Shown: one piece after another, positions 52,985-62,094 of the stretch | Numbering within the stretch: position 1 is the first letter of the stretch | Layout: every line of letters starts with the position of its first letter | Assembly: GCA_023664945.1 (NCBI GenBank) | Contig: JAMPER010000001.1 | Span: forward strand, 777,795 to 841,794 | Direction: 5' to 3' | DNA from: Alistipes senegalensis | GTDB lineage: Bacteria > Pseudomonadota > Gammaproteobacteria > Burkholderiales > Burkholderiaceae_D | DNA: 64,000 nucleotides | Made by a program: the position numbers and the translations under genes | Notes under the pieces: model-generated | Told to the model about the DNA's origin: nothing | Database searches by the model: none | The model's input: the letters and a program-made list of their open reading frames with translations, nothing else

Positions 52985-53974
52985 CTAAGCAAAAATATCC
53001 ACTTTTTTCATGATGGCGGCATCAAAGGCGGTATCCTGTAGCTGGCCGTTTTCAAAGGCAATGGAAAGGGCCATTTCCGGGATGCCGGCAAAGTTTTCAC
53101 CCAGCAGGGTGATTTTTTCTGCAAAAAGGTCGTAGGCGACACCTTTGTAGGCGGCAGGAACACTGCCGGTTGTTTTCAGCCCTTCCCGGTAAAGGTCAAG
53201 CGCGTTCTGTCCGTTTTCGTTTGACAGGCCGTTTTCGGTCTGATGAAACAGCCGCAAATCCAGGCCGGTGATGTTCTTGAAGTCCTGGATTAAGCGGTAT
53301 TTTGTTTTGATATCTTCAGCAATGCCGAAGTAGTTGCTTTTAAAGAGGTGGTGAAAAAGCTCTATGGCGTTGCGTCCCTCGTTCAGCAGGCTTTCTATGG
53401 CGGCAGCCGTATCCGGATTTTCCACGCCTGCCACGGAAAGGGTATGGTTGTAAGGCTCAATGGAAAAAGTGATTTTTTCCAGGGAGCCGGTATCTGTTTG
53501 GGCATTGGCCAGGATAGCGTTGATTTGGGTGTTGACCCTTTGCCGGTTATATTCGGCCCGTTCTTCATCGGTTTCTCCCATAACCGGGCCGTTCAGGTGA
53601 GGGTCGTTCAGGTTGAAGCTGGCGCAGCCGAAGAGAGACATGTTCAGTTCGTTCTGGTACATGGCCTGTCTTTCTGTCCGGCTATACTGGCTGTAGGCGC
53701 TGCCTGTGAGGTATTTTTCGGCAAGCGCCTGTTTCAGCGCATCTTCGGTCTTGTATTTTTCCCGGTTGCTGAGAGAGGCGGCATAGTAGGTTTCTTCCAG
53801 TTTGAGAAAGGCCTGGCACAGTTCGCTTTCCGGGTTGTGGTTGTTGCTCTGGATTTTATCGTCTGTTTCTGTGTAGAGTTTTTTCCATTCAGGCGTTTGG
53901 GGTGTTTCCGGTGAGTAACGCCCTTTGACGTTGTAGTAGTTGTAATAAGCGGTATCTATGCCTGTCGATATCAT
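52985..53974 (-). CDS. Hypothetical protein, 329 residues
   Basis: This soluble, mostly helical protein has no signal peptide. It starts MISTGIDTAYYNYYNVKGRY, has a Tyr/Gln-rich N-terminal third (residues 60-115) and an ITFSIEPYNHTL strand region followed by helices. The start is ATG 53974. I do not recognise the family with confidence. The lack of an export signal suggests a cytoplasmic protein or one secreted by a dedicated system. Base composition matches the core genome. Confidence 0.6.
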   Translation of the reverse strand: MISTGIDTAYYNYYNVKGRYSPETPQTPEWKKLYTETDDKIQSNNHNPESELCQAFLKLEETYYAASLSNREKYKTEDALKQALAEKYLTGSAYSQYSRTERQAMYQNELNMSLFGCASFNLNDPHLNGPVMGETDEERAEYNRQRVNTQINAILANAQTDTGSLEKITFSIEPYNHTLSVAGVENPDTAAAIESLLNEGRNAIELFHHLFKSNYFGIAEDIKTKYRLIQDFKNITGLDLRLFHQTENGLSNENGQNALDLYREGLKTTGSVPAAYKGVAYDLFAEKITLLGENFAGIPEMALSIAFENGQLQDTAFDAAIMKKVDIFA

Positions 53975-54149
53975 GAAAATGCCTTTTTATAGTGTGTCCG
54001 GCAAACCCTTTTTCTGCCTGCCTTATTTATCGTCGCTGGCTTGAGAAACTTGAGAAAATGCCGGAAAGCCTTATTTAAGGTAAACCGGGGGCGGCGCTTT
54101 TGGTTACAATGGCGAAAAACCGGCTTCATTCGTTTTGGGGGAGAAGGGC

Positions 54150-54905
54150 ATGTTCAGTCTGGAAAATAAAGTTGCGCTGGTCTCTGGCGGTGCAAAGGGT
54201 ATTGGCAAGGGCATTGCCCAAACGTTGAGGCAGGCGGGTGCAAAAGTGGTTATTGCCGATATTGACGATGAAACCGGAACACGTTCGGCCGGGGAACTGG
54301 GAGCCGGTTTCCTGCATCTGGATGTTACCCGAAAGGAAGACTGCGAGCGTATGGTTGGCGAGGTGGTTTCCCAATATGGCAGGCTGGATGTGCTGTGTTC
54401 CAATACCGGCATTTTTCCCCAGGCTGCCATAAAGGAGATGACAGAGGCTGACTGGGATACCATGCACAATGTCAATCTCAAGGGAATGTTTTTCCTGGTC
54501 AAGCCGGCGCTGGCTGTGATGGAAAAGCAGCGCAGCGGGCGCGTTATTATTACGTCTTCCATTACCGGGCCGGTAACAGGTTATCCGGGCTGGAGCCATT
54601 ACGGGGCCAGCAAGGCGGGGCAGCTGGGTTTCATGCGCAGCGCGGCGCTGGAATATGCCCGGCATGGCATTACGGTCAATGCGGTGATGCCTGGCAATGT
54701 GTTGACGGAAGGGCTGAAGGCGCAGGGCGAGGCTTATCTTGAACAGATGAAGGCAACGATACCAACGCATACGCTGGGAGAACCGGCGGATATTGGCTAT
54801 GCGGTATGTTTTCTGGCCTCGGACGAGGCAAAGTTCATTACCGGACAAACGCTCATTATTGATGGCGGGCAGATTTTGCCTGAATCGCCGGATGCGTTGC
54901 TTTGA
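54150..54905 (+). CDS. Short-chain dehydrogenase, UcpA-like
   Basis: From ATG 54150 (GGGGGAGAAGGG upstream) this 251-residue SDR has the cofactor motif SGGAKGIGKGI, Asp at the end of the second strand (VVIADIDDE; NAD preference), SNTGIF where NNAG is usual, catalytic Ser in ITSSITG, YGASK and the C-terminal FITGQTLIIDGGQILPES. The LPE ending resembles E. coli UcpA. The substrate is unknown. Its stop overlaps the next frame's region. Confidence 0.88.
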   Translation: MFSLENKVALVSGGAKGIGKGIAQTLRQAGAKVVIADIDDETGTRSAGELGAGFLHLDVTRKEDCERMVGEVVSQYGRLDVLCSNTGIFPQAAIKEMTEADWDTMHNVNLKGMFFLVKPALAVMEKQRSGRVIITSSITGPVTGYPGWSHYGASKAGQLGFMRSAALEYARHGITVNAVMPGNVLTEGLKAQGEAYLEQMKATIPTHTLGEPADIGYAVCFLASDEAKFITGQTLIIDGGQILPESPDALL

Positions 54906-54922
54906 TAGTTTCGCCCCGTAAT

Positions 54923-55714
54923 ATGGCACTGATGAAAAGATCCTGTTCTTCCTGGTTGGGCTTGGGCTCTGCGGCAGTTTTTTTCCTGCCGGCGGTCGCA
55001 CATGCCCAGAGAATGCAGCAGATGGCGGCCGCGCCGGTTTTGCCTGTATGGATACTGGTTGCCGGTATTGTTGCGGCGAGTGTGCTTGTGGCTGTGGTGA
55101 TGCTCTGGCAGCACCTGAGCCGGAAAAGGCTGGATGAAAACCGGGAAAAGCGCCGGATAGCCCGTGAACAGGAGCAGGAGCAGGCAGAAATGCGCAGCCT
55201 GCTGTGTTCTGCCCGCCATGAGCTGGCCTTTTTTTACATGAATTGCCGGGAAGGGGCAGGGGAGATGCTACGGCAGGCAAACGAGAACGGCTACCTTGAG
55301 CATATTGTGCCTGTGGAGCATGAACGATATTACATTTACCCCATTTGCGCTTCCAATATCGGCAAGGTGAAGGATGCGCAGCTGGGTATGCAGATTCTTT
55401 TTGCCTATACGGTGCAGATCCGGTTTATTGAAGCCATGAAGTGGAACAATAATCTGCTTCGCTGGCTGCGCGAGGCGAAGAAGAACCACAAGGACTACCG
55501 GGAAGGGGAAGCAGCACGGACGCAGGAGGAACTGGAAGAAGAACTGAAGAAGCACCGGCCGAAAGTGCAGGCTGCCTTTGATGAGATGGAAGTAGCCACA
55601 AGGACTATCCTGGAATATATCAACGAGGATGGCACCATTAACCCAAGAAGCAAACACAAGCTGCATTCCCGGTATTATTTCCTCAACAGCCCGCAGTCTG
55701 TCCGCTACCGGTAA
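54923..55714 (+). CDS. Membrane-anchored hypothetical protein
   Basis: The product is about 263 residues: a signal-like segment (about 10-30, ending AHA), a second membrane segment (about 40-65, ILVAGIVAASVLVAVVML), a charged coiled coil (about 70-100, rich in Arg, Glu and Gln), then a soluble domain with two Cys (NCREG, ICASN). It ends in a basic tail. ATG 54923 or 54932 is the likely start; neither has a strong ribosome binding site. It follows the SDR gene closely. No family is recognised. Confidence 0.6.
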   Translation: MALMKRSCSSWLGLGSAAVFFLPAVAHAQRMQQMAAAPVLPVWILVAGIVAASVLVAVVMLWQHLSRKRLDENREKRRIAREQEQEQAEMRSLLCSARHELAFFYMNCREGAGEMLRQANENGYLEHIVPVEHERYYIYPICASNIGKVKDAQLGMQILFAYTVQIRFIEAMKWNNNLLRWLREAKKNHKDYREGEAARTQEELEEELKKHRPKVQAAFDEMEVATRTILEYINEDGTINPRSKHKLHSRYYFLNSPQSVRYR

Positions 55715-55718
55715 GGCT

Positions 55719-55745
55719 GGCCGGCATTTTGCCGGCCTGTTCTTA
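55719..55745. terminator. Terminator between convergent genes
   Basis: GGCCGGC (55719-55725) and GCCGGCC (55731-55737) enclose ATTTT. A short T-rich tract follows on plus, and ppa ends just beyond on minus. Confidence 0.65.
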
Positions 55746-56282
55746 TTTCACCAGCCCGGGGCGTTTTTTATTGTAAACGGCAATGTATTCGCTGATGATG
55801 CGTTTGGCCGCTTCCGGCCCCTGTATGTCTTCAATGACGGTGCTTTTTCCTTCAAGTGCCTTATAGACAGAGAAGAAGTGAGAAATTTCGCTGGCAATAT
55901 GCTGGGGAAGTTCTTCAATGCTTTGATATTCCTTGTAAACGGGGTCGCCGTAAGGAAGGGCAATGATTTTTTCATCTCTTTCATCACCGTCAATCATGCT
56001 GATGACGCCGATAGGGAAACACTGCACCAGGGAAAGCGGCGCAAGGACTTCGGAGCAGAGCACCAGGACGTCAAGCGGATCGTGATCTGCCGCATAAGTA
56101 CGCGGGATGAAGCCATAATTAGCCGGATACTGGGTTGAGGTGTACAGAATCCGATCCATCAGCAAGAGGCCCGTTTCCTTGTCCAGCTCATATTTAACTT
56201 TGCCGCCGCGTGATATTTCAATGACGGCATAAAAGGATTCAGGGGTTACCCTGTCTGCGGAAATGTCGTGCCAGATATTCAT
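55743..56282 (-). CDS. ppa: Inorganic pyrophosphatase, family I
   Basis: The 179-residue enzyme hydrolyses PPi. ISRGGKVKYELDKETG, YPANYGFIPRTY and the metal motif DHDPLDVLVL (signature D-[SGDN]-D-[PE]-[LIVMF]-D) are visible. The family start is MNIWHDIS at ATG 56282; the frame extends 29 codons upstream. It shares the window with a PPi-type phosphofructokinase, so cellular PPi is both used and destroyed. Confidence 0.96.
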   Translation of the reverse strand: MNIWHDISADRVTPESFYAVIEISRGGKVKYELDKETGLLLMDRILYTSTQYPANYGFIPRTYAADHDPLDVLVLCSEVLAPLSLVQCFPIGVISMIDGDERDEKIIALPYGDPVYKEYQSIEELPQHIASEISHFFSVYKALEGKSTVIEDIQGPEAAKRIISEYIAVYNKKRPGLVK

Positions 56283-56440
56283 GGAATGCTTTCGGTAATA
56301 GGTCTTGTTGGCCGTAAATGTCAAAAGGAGTGCCATTTTATAGGGGGATGGCAAGGTGGACAAGGGCATGCAGCACGTGAACCTGTTTTTTGATAGCCTG
56401 CAACATGCCTGTTTTTTTGTTTGGCAAGGAAAAATGATTA

Positions 56441-56473
56441 ATTACCTATTTACATAGTAAGTTAGTAGGTATA
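56441..56473 (+). promoter_or_regulatory. Candidate operator upstream of metY
   Basis: TACCTA (56443-56448) and TAGGTA (56466-56471) form an inverted repeat around an inner TTAC...GTAA-like element, some 40 bases before metY. It resembles in outline the ACC...GGT half-sites bound by Rrf2/CymR regulators, and an Rrf2 gene ends this operon. Binding is inferred. Confidence 0.4.
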
Positions 56474-56512
56474 AAGTGGCGGCATTGTATTTCAACAAAA
56501 GGAGACAAAATA

Positions 56513-57802
56513 ATGAGCCGCTATCAATTTGAGACCTTGCAGCTGCATGTCGGCCAGGAAAAACCGGATCCCGCTACGGATGCACGGGCTGTGCCCATTT
56601 ACCAGACAACAAGTTATGTATTCCGAGATTGCGACCATGCTGCCGCCAGGTTTGGCCTTGCCGATACAGGCAATATTTACGGGAGGCTGACCAATTCCAC
56701 CCAAGGCGTGCTGGAACAGCGTATGGCTGCCCTGGAGGGCGGGGCCAGCGCCCTGGCGCTGGCTTCCGGTGCGGCGGCCATCAGTTATGCCCTTCAGGCT
56801 GTTGCAGGTTCAGGAGACCATATTGTTGCCCAGAAAACGATTTACGGAGGAACCTATAATCTTTTGGCGCATACGCTTCCACGATATGGTATCAGCGCTT
56901 CTTTTGTGGATGCACATGACCCTGCAGGGGTGGAAAAATCCATACAACCCAATACCAAAGCGCTTTTTCTGGAAACGCTTGGCAATCCCAACAGCGATAT
57001 CCCGGATATGGATTTACTTTCGGAAATTGCCCACCGGCATCATATCCCGGTGATTGTGGATAATACCTTTGGTACGCCGTTTCTCATTCGTCCCCTGGAA
57101 CATGGCGCTGATATTGTTGTGCATTCGGCCACCAAATTTATTGGCGGACATGGCACGAGCCTTGGCGGCATACTGGTTGACGGCGGAAAATTTGACTGGA
57201 AAGCCTCCGGCAAATTTCCCCAGTTTTCCCAGGCAAATCCCAGCTATCACGGGTTAGTCTTTGCTGATTTGCCTTCGCCGTTTGCTTTGTATGCGCGTGC
57301 CATTCTGCTCCGGGATACGGGCGCTGCCATTTCTCCTTTTAATGCCTTTCTTCTTTTGCAGGGCCTGGAAACTCTCTCTCTGCGCGTAGAACGCCATGTG
57401 CAAAACGCGCTTAAGGTTGTCGATTTTCTTGACCATCATCCCATGGTGAAGGCGGTCAATCACCCCTCGATAGCCTCGCATCCTGACCATGCGCTTTATC
57501 AGCGTTATTTCCCGCTTGGGGGAGGAAGCATTTTTACGTTTGAAATAGACGGGGATGAAAAAGCGGCCCGCCGGTTTATAGATAACCTGACGCTGTTTTC
57601 ACTTCTGGCCAACGTGGCAGATGTCAAAAGTCTGGTCATTCATCCTGCCAGCACAACGCATTCCCAGCTGACCCCGGCAGAATTGCTGGATCAGGGTATC
57701 AAGCCCAATACCATTAGGCTTTCTATCGGTACAGAGCATATTAATGATATTCTAGCGGATCTTGAACAGGGATTTAATGCAGTGAAAAACGGGGAAAGAT
57801 GA
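56513..57802 (+). CDS. metY: O-acetylhomoserine sulfhydrylase
   Basis: The 429-residue PLP gamma-family enzyme makes homocysteine from O-acetylhomoserine and sulfide. [30 protein letters not shown] is the family opening (split over two conserved blocks), with [27 protein letters not shown] and the PLP lysine in [20 protein letters not shown] precedes the ATG. It overlaps cysK by four bases. Direct sulfhydrylation here replaces the cystathionine route. Confidence 0.95.
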   Translation: MSRYQFETLQLHVGQEKPDPATDARAVPIYQTTSYVFRDCDHAAARFGLADTGNIYGRLTNSTQGVLEQRMAALEGGASALALASGAAAISYALQAVAGSGDHIVAQKTIYGGTYNLLAHTLPRYGISASFVDAHDPAGVEKSIQPNTKALFLETLGNPNSDIPDMDLLSEIAHRHHIPVIVDNTFGTPFLIRPLEHGADIVVHSATKFIGGHGTSLGGILVDGGKFDWKASGKFPQFSQANPSYHGLVFADLPSPFALYARAILLRDTGAAISPFNAFLLLQGLETLSLRVERHVQNALKVVDFLDHHPMVKAVNHPSIASHPDHALYQRYFPLGGGSIFTFEIDGDEKAARRFIDNLTLFSLLANVADVKSLVIHPASTTHSQLTPAELLDQGIKPNTIRLSIGTEHINDILADLEQGFNAVKNGER

Positions 57803-58740
57803 TGGGAAAGAAAGTTTTTACCTCTTTGGATCAGCTTATCGGCCGCACGCCGTTAATGGAGCTTGTCCGCATAGAAAAACAGTTGGCAACGCATGCCAAC
57901 ATTCTGGCCAAGCTCGAATTTTTTAATCCTGGCGGCTCATCAAAAGACCGCGTAGCAGCTTCTATTGTGGATGACGCGGAAAAATCCGGCCGGCTTAAGC
58001 CGGGCGGCATCATTATTGAGCCAACTTCGGGCAATACGGGGATTGGCCTTGCTGCTGTTGCCGCAGCAAGAGGCTACAAGCTGGTGGTGACCATGCCGGA
58101 AACGATGAGTATCGAGCGCCGGAAACTCATTGCTGCCTACGGTGCAGAAATTGTGCTGACGCCTGGCGCAGAGGGCATGAAAGGGGCAATTGCCAAGGCT
58201 GAGGAGCTGGTGGCCTCAATTCCGGGAAGTTTTCTTGCCGGGCAATTTGTGAATCCGGCCAATCCTGCCGCGCACAGAAATGGCACCGGGCCGGAAATTT
58301 ATGCGGATACTAATGGCCAGGTTGATATTTTCGTGGCAGGTGTCGGCACAGGCGGCACCATTACAGGCACAGGGGAATATCTTAAATCACGCAAGCCCGG
58401 CGTCCGTATTGTGGCTGTGGAACCGCAGGGTTCGGCGGTGCTTTCCGGAGGCAAGCCCGGCAGCCACCAGATTCAGGGCATCGGCGCCGGTTTTGTGCCG
58501 GAAATTCTCAATACGCAGATTATTGACGAGATAGTGCCTGTTTCCAATGAAGATGCTTTCAAAACCGGCAGGCTGCTGGCCAAAGCAGAAGGGCTTCTCG
58601 TGGGGATATCATCAGGCGCGGCAGCCTGGTGTGCGATTGAGCTGGCATTGAGGCCGGAAAATGCAGGCAAGAACATTGTGGTGCTTTTGCCTGACAGCGG
58701 CAGCCGCTATTTTTCCACTGCGTTGTTTGAAGACGCCTGA
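57799..58740 (+). CDS. cysK: Cysteine synthase A
   Basis: The 313-residue PLP enzyme makes cysteine from O-acetylserine and sulfide. The PLP lysine is Lys49 in [18 protein letters not shown] and [15 protein letters not shown] bind the substrate and cofactor phosphate. ATGATG starts overlap the metY stop, so the two enzymes are co-translated. The C-terminus ends [15 protein letters not shown], as in CysK. Confidence 0.96.
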   Translation: MMGKKVFTSLDQLIGRTPLMELVRIEKQLATHANILAKLEFFNPGGSSKDRVAASIVDDAEKSGRLKPGGIIIEPTSGNTGIGLAAVAAARGYKLVVTMPETMSIERRKLIAAYGAEIVLTPGAEGMKGAIAKAEELVASIPGSFLAGQFVNPANPAAHRNGTGPEIYADTNGQVDIFVAGVGTGGTITGTGEYLKSRKPGVRIVAVEPQGSAVLSGGKPGSHQIQGIGAGFVPEILNTQIIDEIVPVSNEDAFKTGRLLAKAEGLLVGISSGAAAWCAIELALRPENAGKNIVVLLPDSGSRYFSTALFEDA

Positions 58741-58741
58741 A

Positions 58742-59158
58742 ATGACTATTTCAACCCGTTGCCGTTATGCCCTGAGGGTGCTGATAGATTTGGCCGAGCA
58801 GGGTAAAACGGATTATGTTCCTATTCGGGAAGTTGCCGCCCGCCAGCAAATCTCCCTCAAATATCTTGAGCAGATTTTACCTGTGCTCCGAAAAAATGGG
58901 CTTGTTTTGGCTGTTCAGGGAAAGGGGGGAGGCTACAGGCTGGCGCGTAAACCCTGCGAATATAAAATCAGCGAGATTCTGGCTGTAACAGAAGGGGAGT
59001 TAGTACCGGTTGCCTGTCTGGCAAAGGATGCCGAAGCTTGTCCCAGAGCGGCATCCTGCAAGACTTTGCCTATGTGGCGTGAATTTGCCAGGCTTACCTG
59101 GGATTATTTTGACGGCATCACACTTGAAGACCTTGTTAATCAGCGCATCTCCATGTGA
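58742..59158 (+). CDS. Rrf2-family regulator with three Cys (IscR/CymR-like)
   Basis: The 138-residue winged-helix protein begins MTISTRCRYALRVLIDLAEQ and has the recognition helix QQISLKYLEQILPVLRKNGL and wing GKGGGYRLAR. Cys92, Cys100 and Cys106 are spaced as in Fe-S-binding Rrf2 proteins such as IscR, so it may sense Fe-S status or sulfur supply. It starts one base after the cysK stop and is surely in the metY-cysK operon, like CymR-type control of cysteine synthesis. Confidence 0.9.
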   Translation: MTISTRCRYALRVLIDLAEQGKTDYVPIREVAARQQISLKYLEQILPVLRKNGLVLAVQGKGGGYRLARKPCEYKISEILAVTEGELVPVACLAKDAEACPRAASCKTLPMWREFARLTWDYFDGITLEDLVNQRISM

Positions 59159-59202
59159 GTGCGTCAAAAGGGTATCTGTTTATTTCGCTGTTTGCAAAAC
59201 TA

Positions 59203-59232
59203 AAAAAGCCTCCGTGAAGGGAGGCTTTTTTT
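59203..59232. terminator. Bidirectional terminator
   Basis: AAAAAGCCTCC and GGAGGCTTTTT form an 11-bp stem with a 6-base loop and flanking A and T runs. It ends the metY-cysK-Rrf2 operon on plus and the EFR1 gene on minus. Confidence 0.9.
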
Positions 59233-59259
59233 ATGAGGGAAGAATAACGTTTTTGGGTT

Positions 59260-60036
59260 TTACACGAAAAATTCCGGTTCTTTCCTTGCGCTGTTTCGGG
59301 CAGCAAATTTTGCGCCATATTCTGCATATTCCGGCATGTGAAAGCCCTGGGCCTTTTCAGGGCAGACAGCAATACAGGCAGTGCAGGTAATGCACAAGCT
59401 GGTATCTTTGGTTTTCGGGTTGCCGGGTGGAATGGCTCCCACCGGGCAAACAGAGGAGCAAATACCACAAAGCGTGCAATTATCATTAACAGTGGGCTTC
59501 ATTGCCAGCACTTTATATTCGCGGTAAGGGAAGTTGCCTTTAACTTCAATGGGCGGAAGCAGCTCTTTCGGATAGGCACGAAGCTTTTTCGCACACTGGC
59601 GTGCAAAAGTGGTCAATGCCCTTTTATCCTGTGCATCAGGACGGCCAGCGCCAACCTGCGGATAAATAGAGTGCTGTGTAACTACAGCTGCCGCACCCAG
59701 GAGGACAAAGCCGTTTCCTTCAAGGATGTTTTTCAGTTCCAAGAGAGCGTCTTCATATTCGCGGTTGCCGTAAGTAACAATGGCAATAGCAGGAGTGTTT
59801 TCGCCTTTGAGATTGGCAAGCTTCTTCGCGCAAAGGTCGGGGATACGGCCGGAAAAAACAGGCATGGCAACAATAGCCAGGGTGCCGGACGGGATGATGG
59901 TAGTTTCATCCAGCGGATCCCACATCAGGTTAAATTCGTTCTTTTTACCGAAGAAGTTTTTACTGATTTCCTCCACTACGGTTTTTGTAGTGCCGGACGG
60001 ACTAAAATAAATCTGTTCAATCGCATCATTTTGCAT
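59260..60036 (-). CDS. EFR1-type protein: flavodoxin domain plus 2[4Fe-4S] ferredoxin
   Basis: The 258-residue protein has an N-terminal flavodoxin-like domain with the FMN phosphate loop SPSGTTKT (about 12-19). Two ferredoxin motifs, CTLCGICSSVCPVG and CITCTACIAVCPEK (about 185-230), each hold one [4Fe-4S] cluster. Proteins of this layout are common in anaerobes and are thought to shuttle electrons. It stands alone after a strong terminator. It supports an anaerobic lifestyle for the host. Confidence 0.88.
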   Translation of the reverse strand: MQNDAIEQIYFSPSGTTKTVVEEISKNFFGKKNEFNLMWDPLDETTIIPSGTLAIVAMPVFSGRIPDLCAKKLANLKGENTPAIAIVTYGNREYEDALLELKNILEGNGFVLLGAAAVVTQHSIYPQVGAGRPDAQDKRALTTFARQCAKKLRAYPKELLPPIEVKGNFPYREYKVLAMKPTVNDNCTLCGICSSVCPVGAIPPGNPKTKDTSLCITCTACIAVCPEKAQGFHMPEYAEYGAKFAARNSARKEPEFFV

Positions 60037-60195
60037 GCTTCTTCCCTTTAACGAAATAGAATTTTCCTCTCCCAGGAAACTTGCGCGATTTCAAACGGGA
60101 GAAGTTGCAGATATCTTCCTTCAGGCGTGGCTCGAAGTCAACAGCAAAATCTTTGGCAAATTTCTTCTATGGTTATCCTGCAGGAAATCCGGTAT

Positions 60196-61011
60196 TTAAA
60201 AGGACGATCTTTCCCCGGCGGTTTGCTCATTTTCAATTTGCTGGTACATCCACTCTTTCAGGCCATCCACCCAGCGTTTTGCCTGGAGTCCGGTCTCAAG
60301 CCGTATGATGTCTGCCCGGTCATACAATTCGGAAAAGGGAATATCAGGCGCTTTTTTAAAGGCAAGCGCCACGATATTGGCGCCATGTACTTCCGGAAGC
60401 CAGACTACCGCATCAAAAGCACGGAAAAGCGCTTCAATCGTGCGGCCCCTGTCTGATTCAGCGCCAAAGATGTTAACAGTCATTATGCCGTCTGCTGACA
60501 GAGAATCGGCACATGCCTGGTAAAATTCCAGCGTATCAATCGCTGGCGCACGTGCCTCTTCATCATATAAATCCACCTGCAAAATATCAATCCTGTTCTT
60601 TTTTGCACGGGAAGAGAGGTAATCCATCGCGTCTCCTTCAATAATGCGAAGACGCTTGTCTTCCGGAGGAAGATAAAATGCCGTGCGGCAGATATCAATT
60701 ACATTGGGGTTCAGCTCAATCGCTGTTACTGTGGCGTGAGGAAAGGTGTGGTAGCAAAATTTGGTCAGTGCAGCACTGCCCAGCCCCAGCTGGACAATAT
60801 GGGCCGGGTCTTTTTTAAAAAGCATCCAGCTCATCATTTGCCGGACATATTCCAGCGCTATTTCAACGGGACGGCTTATGAGCATGGCACCCTGTATCCA
60901 TTCTGTACCCAGGTGCATGAGCAGAAGGCCGTTCTGTTCCGAGAGAGTAGCGGGCGGAAAGCTGGCAGAAGCATTTTTATGCTGCCGTTTTTCTTTTTTT
61001 CTGTTTTGCAT
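60196..61011 (-). CDS. Spermidine-synthase-like methyltransferase-fold protein
   Basis: The 271-residue protein has the Rossmann methyltransferase core of the SpeE family: VQLGLGSAALTKFCYHTFP (motif I), VTAIELNPNVIDICR (acidic loop) and DILQVDLYDEEARAPAI. The N-terminal beta domain of true SpeE is short, and the catalytic GGGDG loop reads LGLGSAAL, so putrescine aminopropyl transfer is uncertain. It starts immediately after the stop of the RluA-like gene and is co-transcribed with it. Confidence 0.8.
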   Translation of the reverse strand: MQNRKKEKRQHKNASASFPPATLSEQNGLLLMHLGTEWIQGAMLISRPVEIALEYVRQMMSWMLFKKDPAHIVQLGLGSAALTKFCYHTFPHATVTAIELNPNVIDICRTAFYLPPEDKRLRIIEGDAMDYLSSRAKKNRIDILQVDLYDEEARAPAIDTLEFYQACADSLSADGIMTVNIFGAESDRGRTIEALFRAFDAVVWLPEVHGANIVALAFKKAPDIPFSELYDRADIIRLETGLQAKRWVDGLKEWMYQQIENEQTAGERSSF

Positions 61012-61929
61012 CTACAGCCTTAATTGTTGTGCGCTTTCAAAAAAACGGGGTTGCCGGGTAACCGGATCCGTGAAGGAGAGGGTTTTGGCCAAAAGTTGCA
61101 GAGGCCGGGAAAAATCCTTCTCTTCGCCGGCAAATGCCTGTTCCTCCGGGAACAAGCGGGGATATATCCGGTCATAAAGAATAGGAATACCCAGAGCAGC
61201 CATCTGCACCCGTAATTGATGTTTTTTTCCCGTTAAAGGTTGCAAGGCATATCGGGCCAGCTGGCCTTTTGATTCCATCAGCCGTATTCGGGTTTCGGCA
61301 TTGGCAATGCCTGTTATTTCCTTCATTTGCATGAAATGCTTTTCACTGGGAGCAAGGCAGCTTCTGTAACAGGCAGGCAATGGAAGATCAGGCCGGTATG
61401 GCGCAATGGCCTCATAATGTTTTTCTACTGCTTTATCCCGGAAAAGGGCTTGATAACAGGCGCGCGTTTCCGGTTTGATGCAAAAAACAACCAGGCCCGC
61501 CGTTTCACGGTCAATGCGGTGAATGGGCGATAGGGTATCGATATTTAATTTTTTTTTCAGGCGGACAAGCAGCGTTTCATGGAGATAACGGCCGGTTGGG
61601 ATAACCGGCAAAAAATGCGGCTTGTCTGCGACAACCAGCCATTCATCCTGATACACGATTGTTTCCATCAAAGGAATAGGGCGTTCAGCAGGCAGGCTGC
61701 GGTAATAGTAAAGCATTCCTGAAAAAGGGCAGGGCCGGCCTGGCGCAATCGGGCGGCATTCCGCATCAAGCACTTGCCCTTTTGCCAGCCGGGTTTGCCA
61801 TTCAGTCTTGCTGACAGCCGGAATACGTGCTGCGAGAAAGTCTTCATAGGTAAACCACGGGCCTTTTTGCAGAAAAACCCGGCTTGGGCTGACGCCGTCA
61901 ATCATGGGCGGCTTATTGGGGCTGGTCAT
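61012..61929 (-). CDS. RluA-family pseudouridine synthase
   Basis: From ATG 61929 this 305-residue protein has the catalytic motif HRIDRETAG (Asp near 150), VVADKPHFLPVIP, LVVFCIKPETRACYQALFRD and QPLTGKKHQLRVQMA. It converts a uridine in rRNA or tRNA to pseudouridine; which site cannot be said. The N-terminal PWFTYEDFLAARIPAVSKTEW block is an S4-like domain variant. It heads a two-gene unit with the SpeE-like gene. Confidence 0.88.
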   Translation of the reverse strand: MTSPNKPPMIDGVSPSRVFLQKGPWFTYEDFLAARIPAVSKTEWQTRLAKGQVLDAECRPIAPGRPCPFSGMLYYYRSLPAERPIPLMETIVYQDEWLVVADKPHFLPVIPTGRYLHETLLVRLKKKLNIDTLSPIHRIDRETAGLVVFCIKPETRACYQALFRDKAVEKHYEAIAPYRPDLPLPACYRSCLAPSEKHFMQMKEITGIANAETRIRLMESKGQLARYALQPLTGKKHQLRVQMAALGIPILYDRIYPRLFPEEQAFAGEEKDFSRPLQLLAKTLSFTDPVTRQPRFFESAQQLRL

Positions 61930-62094
61930 GTAGGTGCGGCAATGTCTGTTTTTTGCATGCCGGATTATTGCATATTGCATGCGCTGGTGTGAAACTGTAT
62001 TCCCTGGTTCGCATCAGACAGAAAAGGACAGGCTGAATCGGGCTATGCCGAATGGTTTGGGAGATTGCCGTTTTTGGGGAAAGGAAAGACCAGT

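Noticed and set aside
54126..55280. 384-codon minus-strand frame opposite the SDR and membrane protein genes
   Set aside because: It covers two convincing plus-strand genes and is rich in Arg, Pro, Ser and His, as antisense frames are here.
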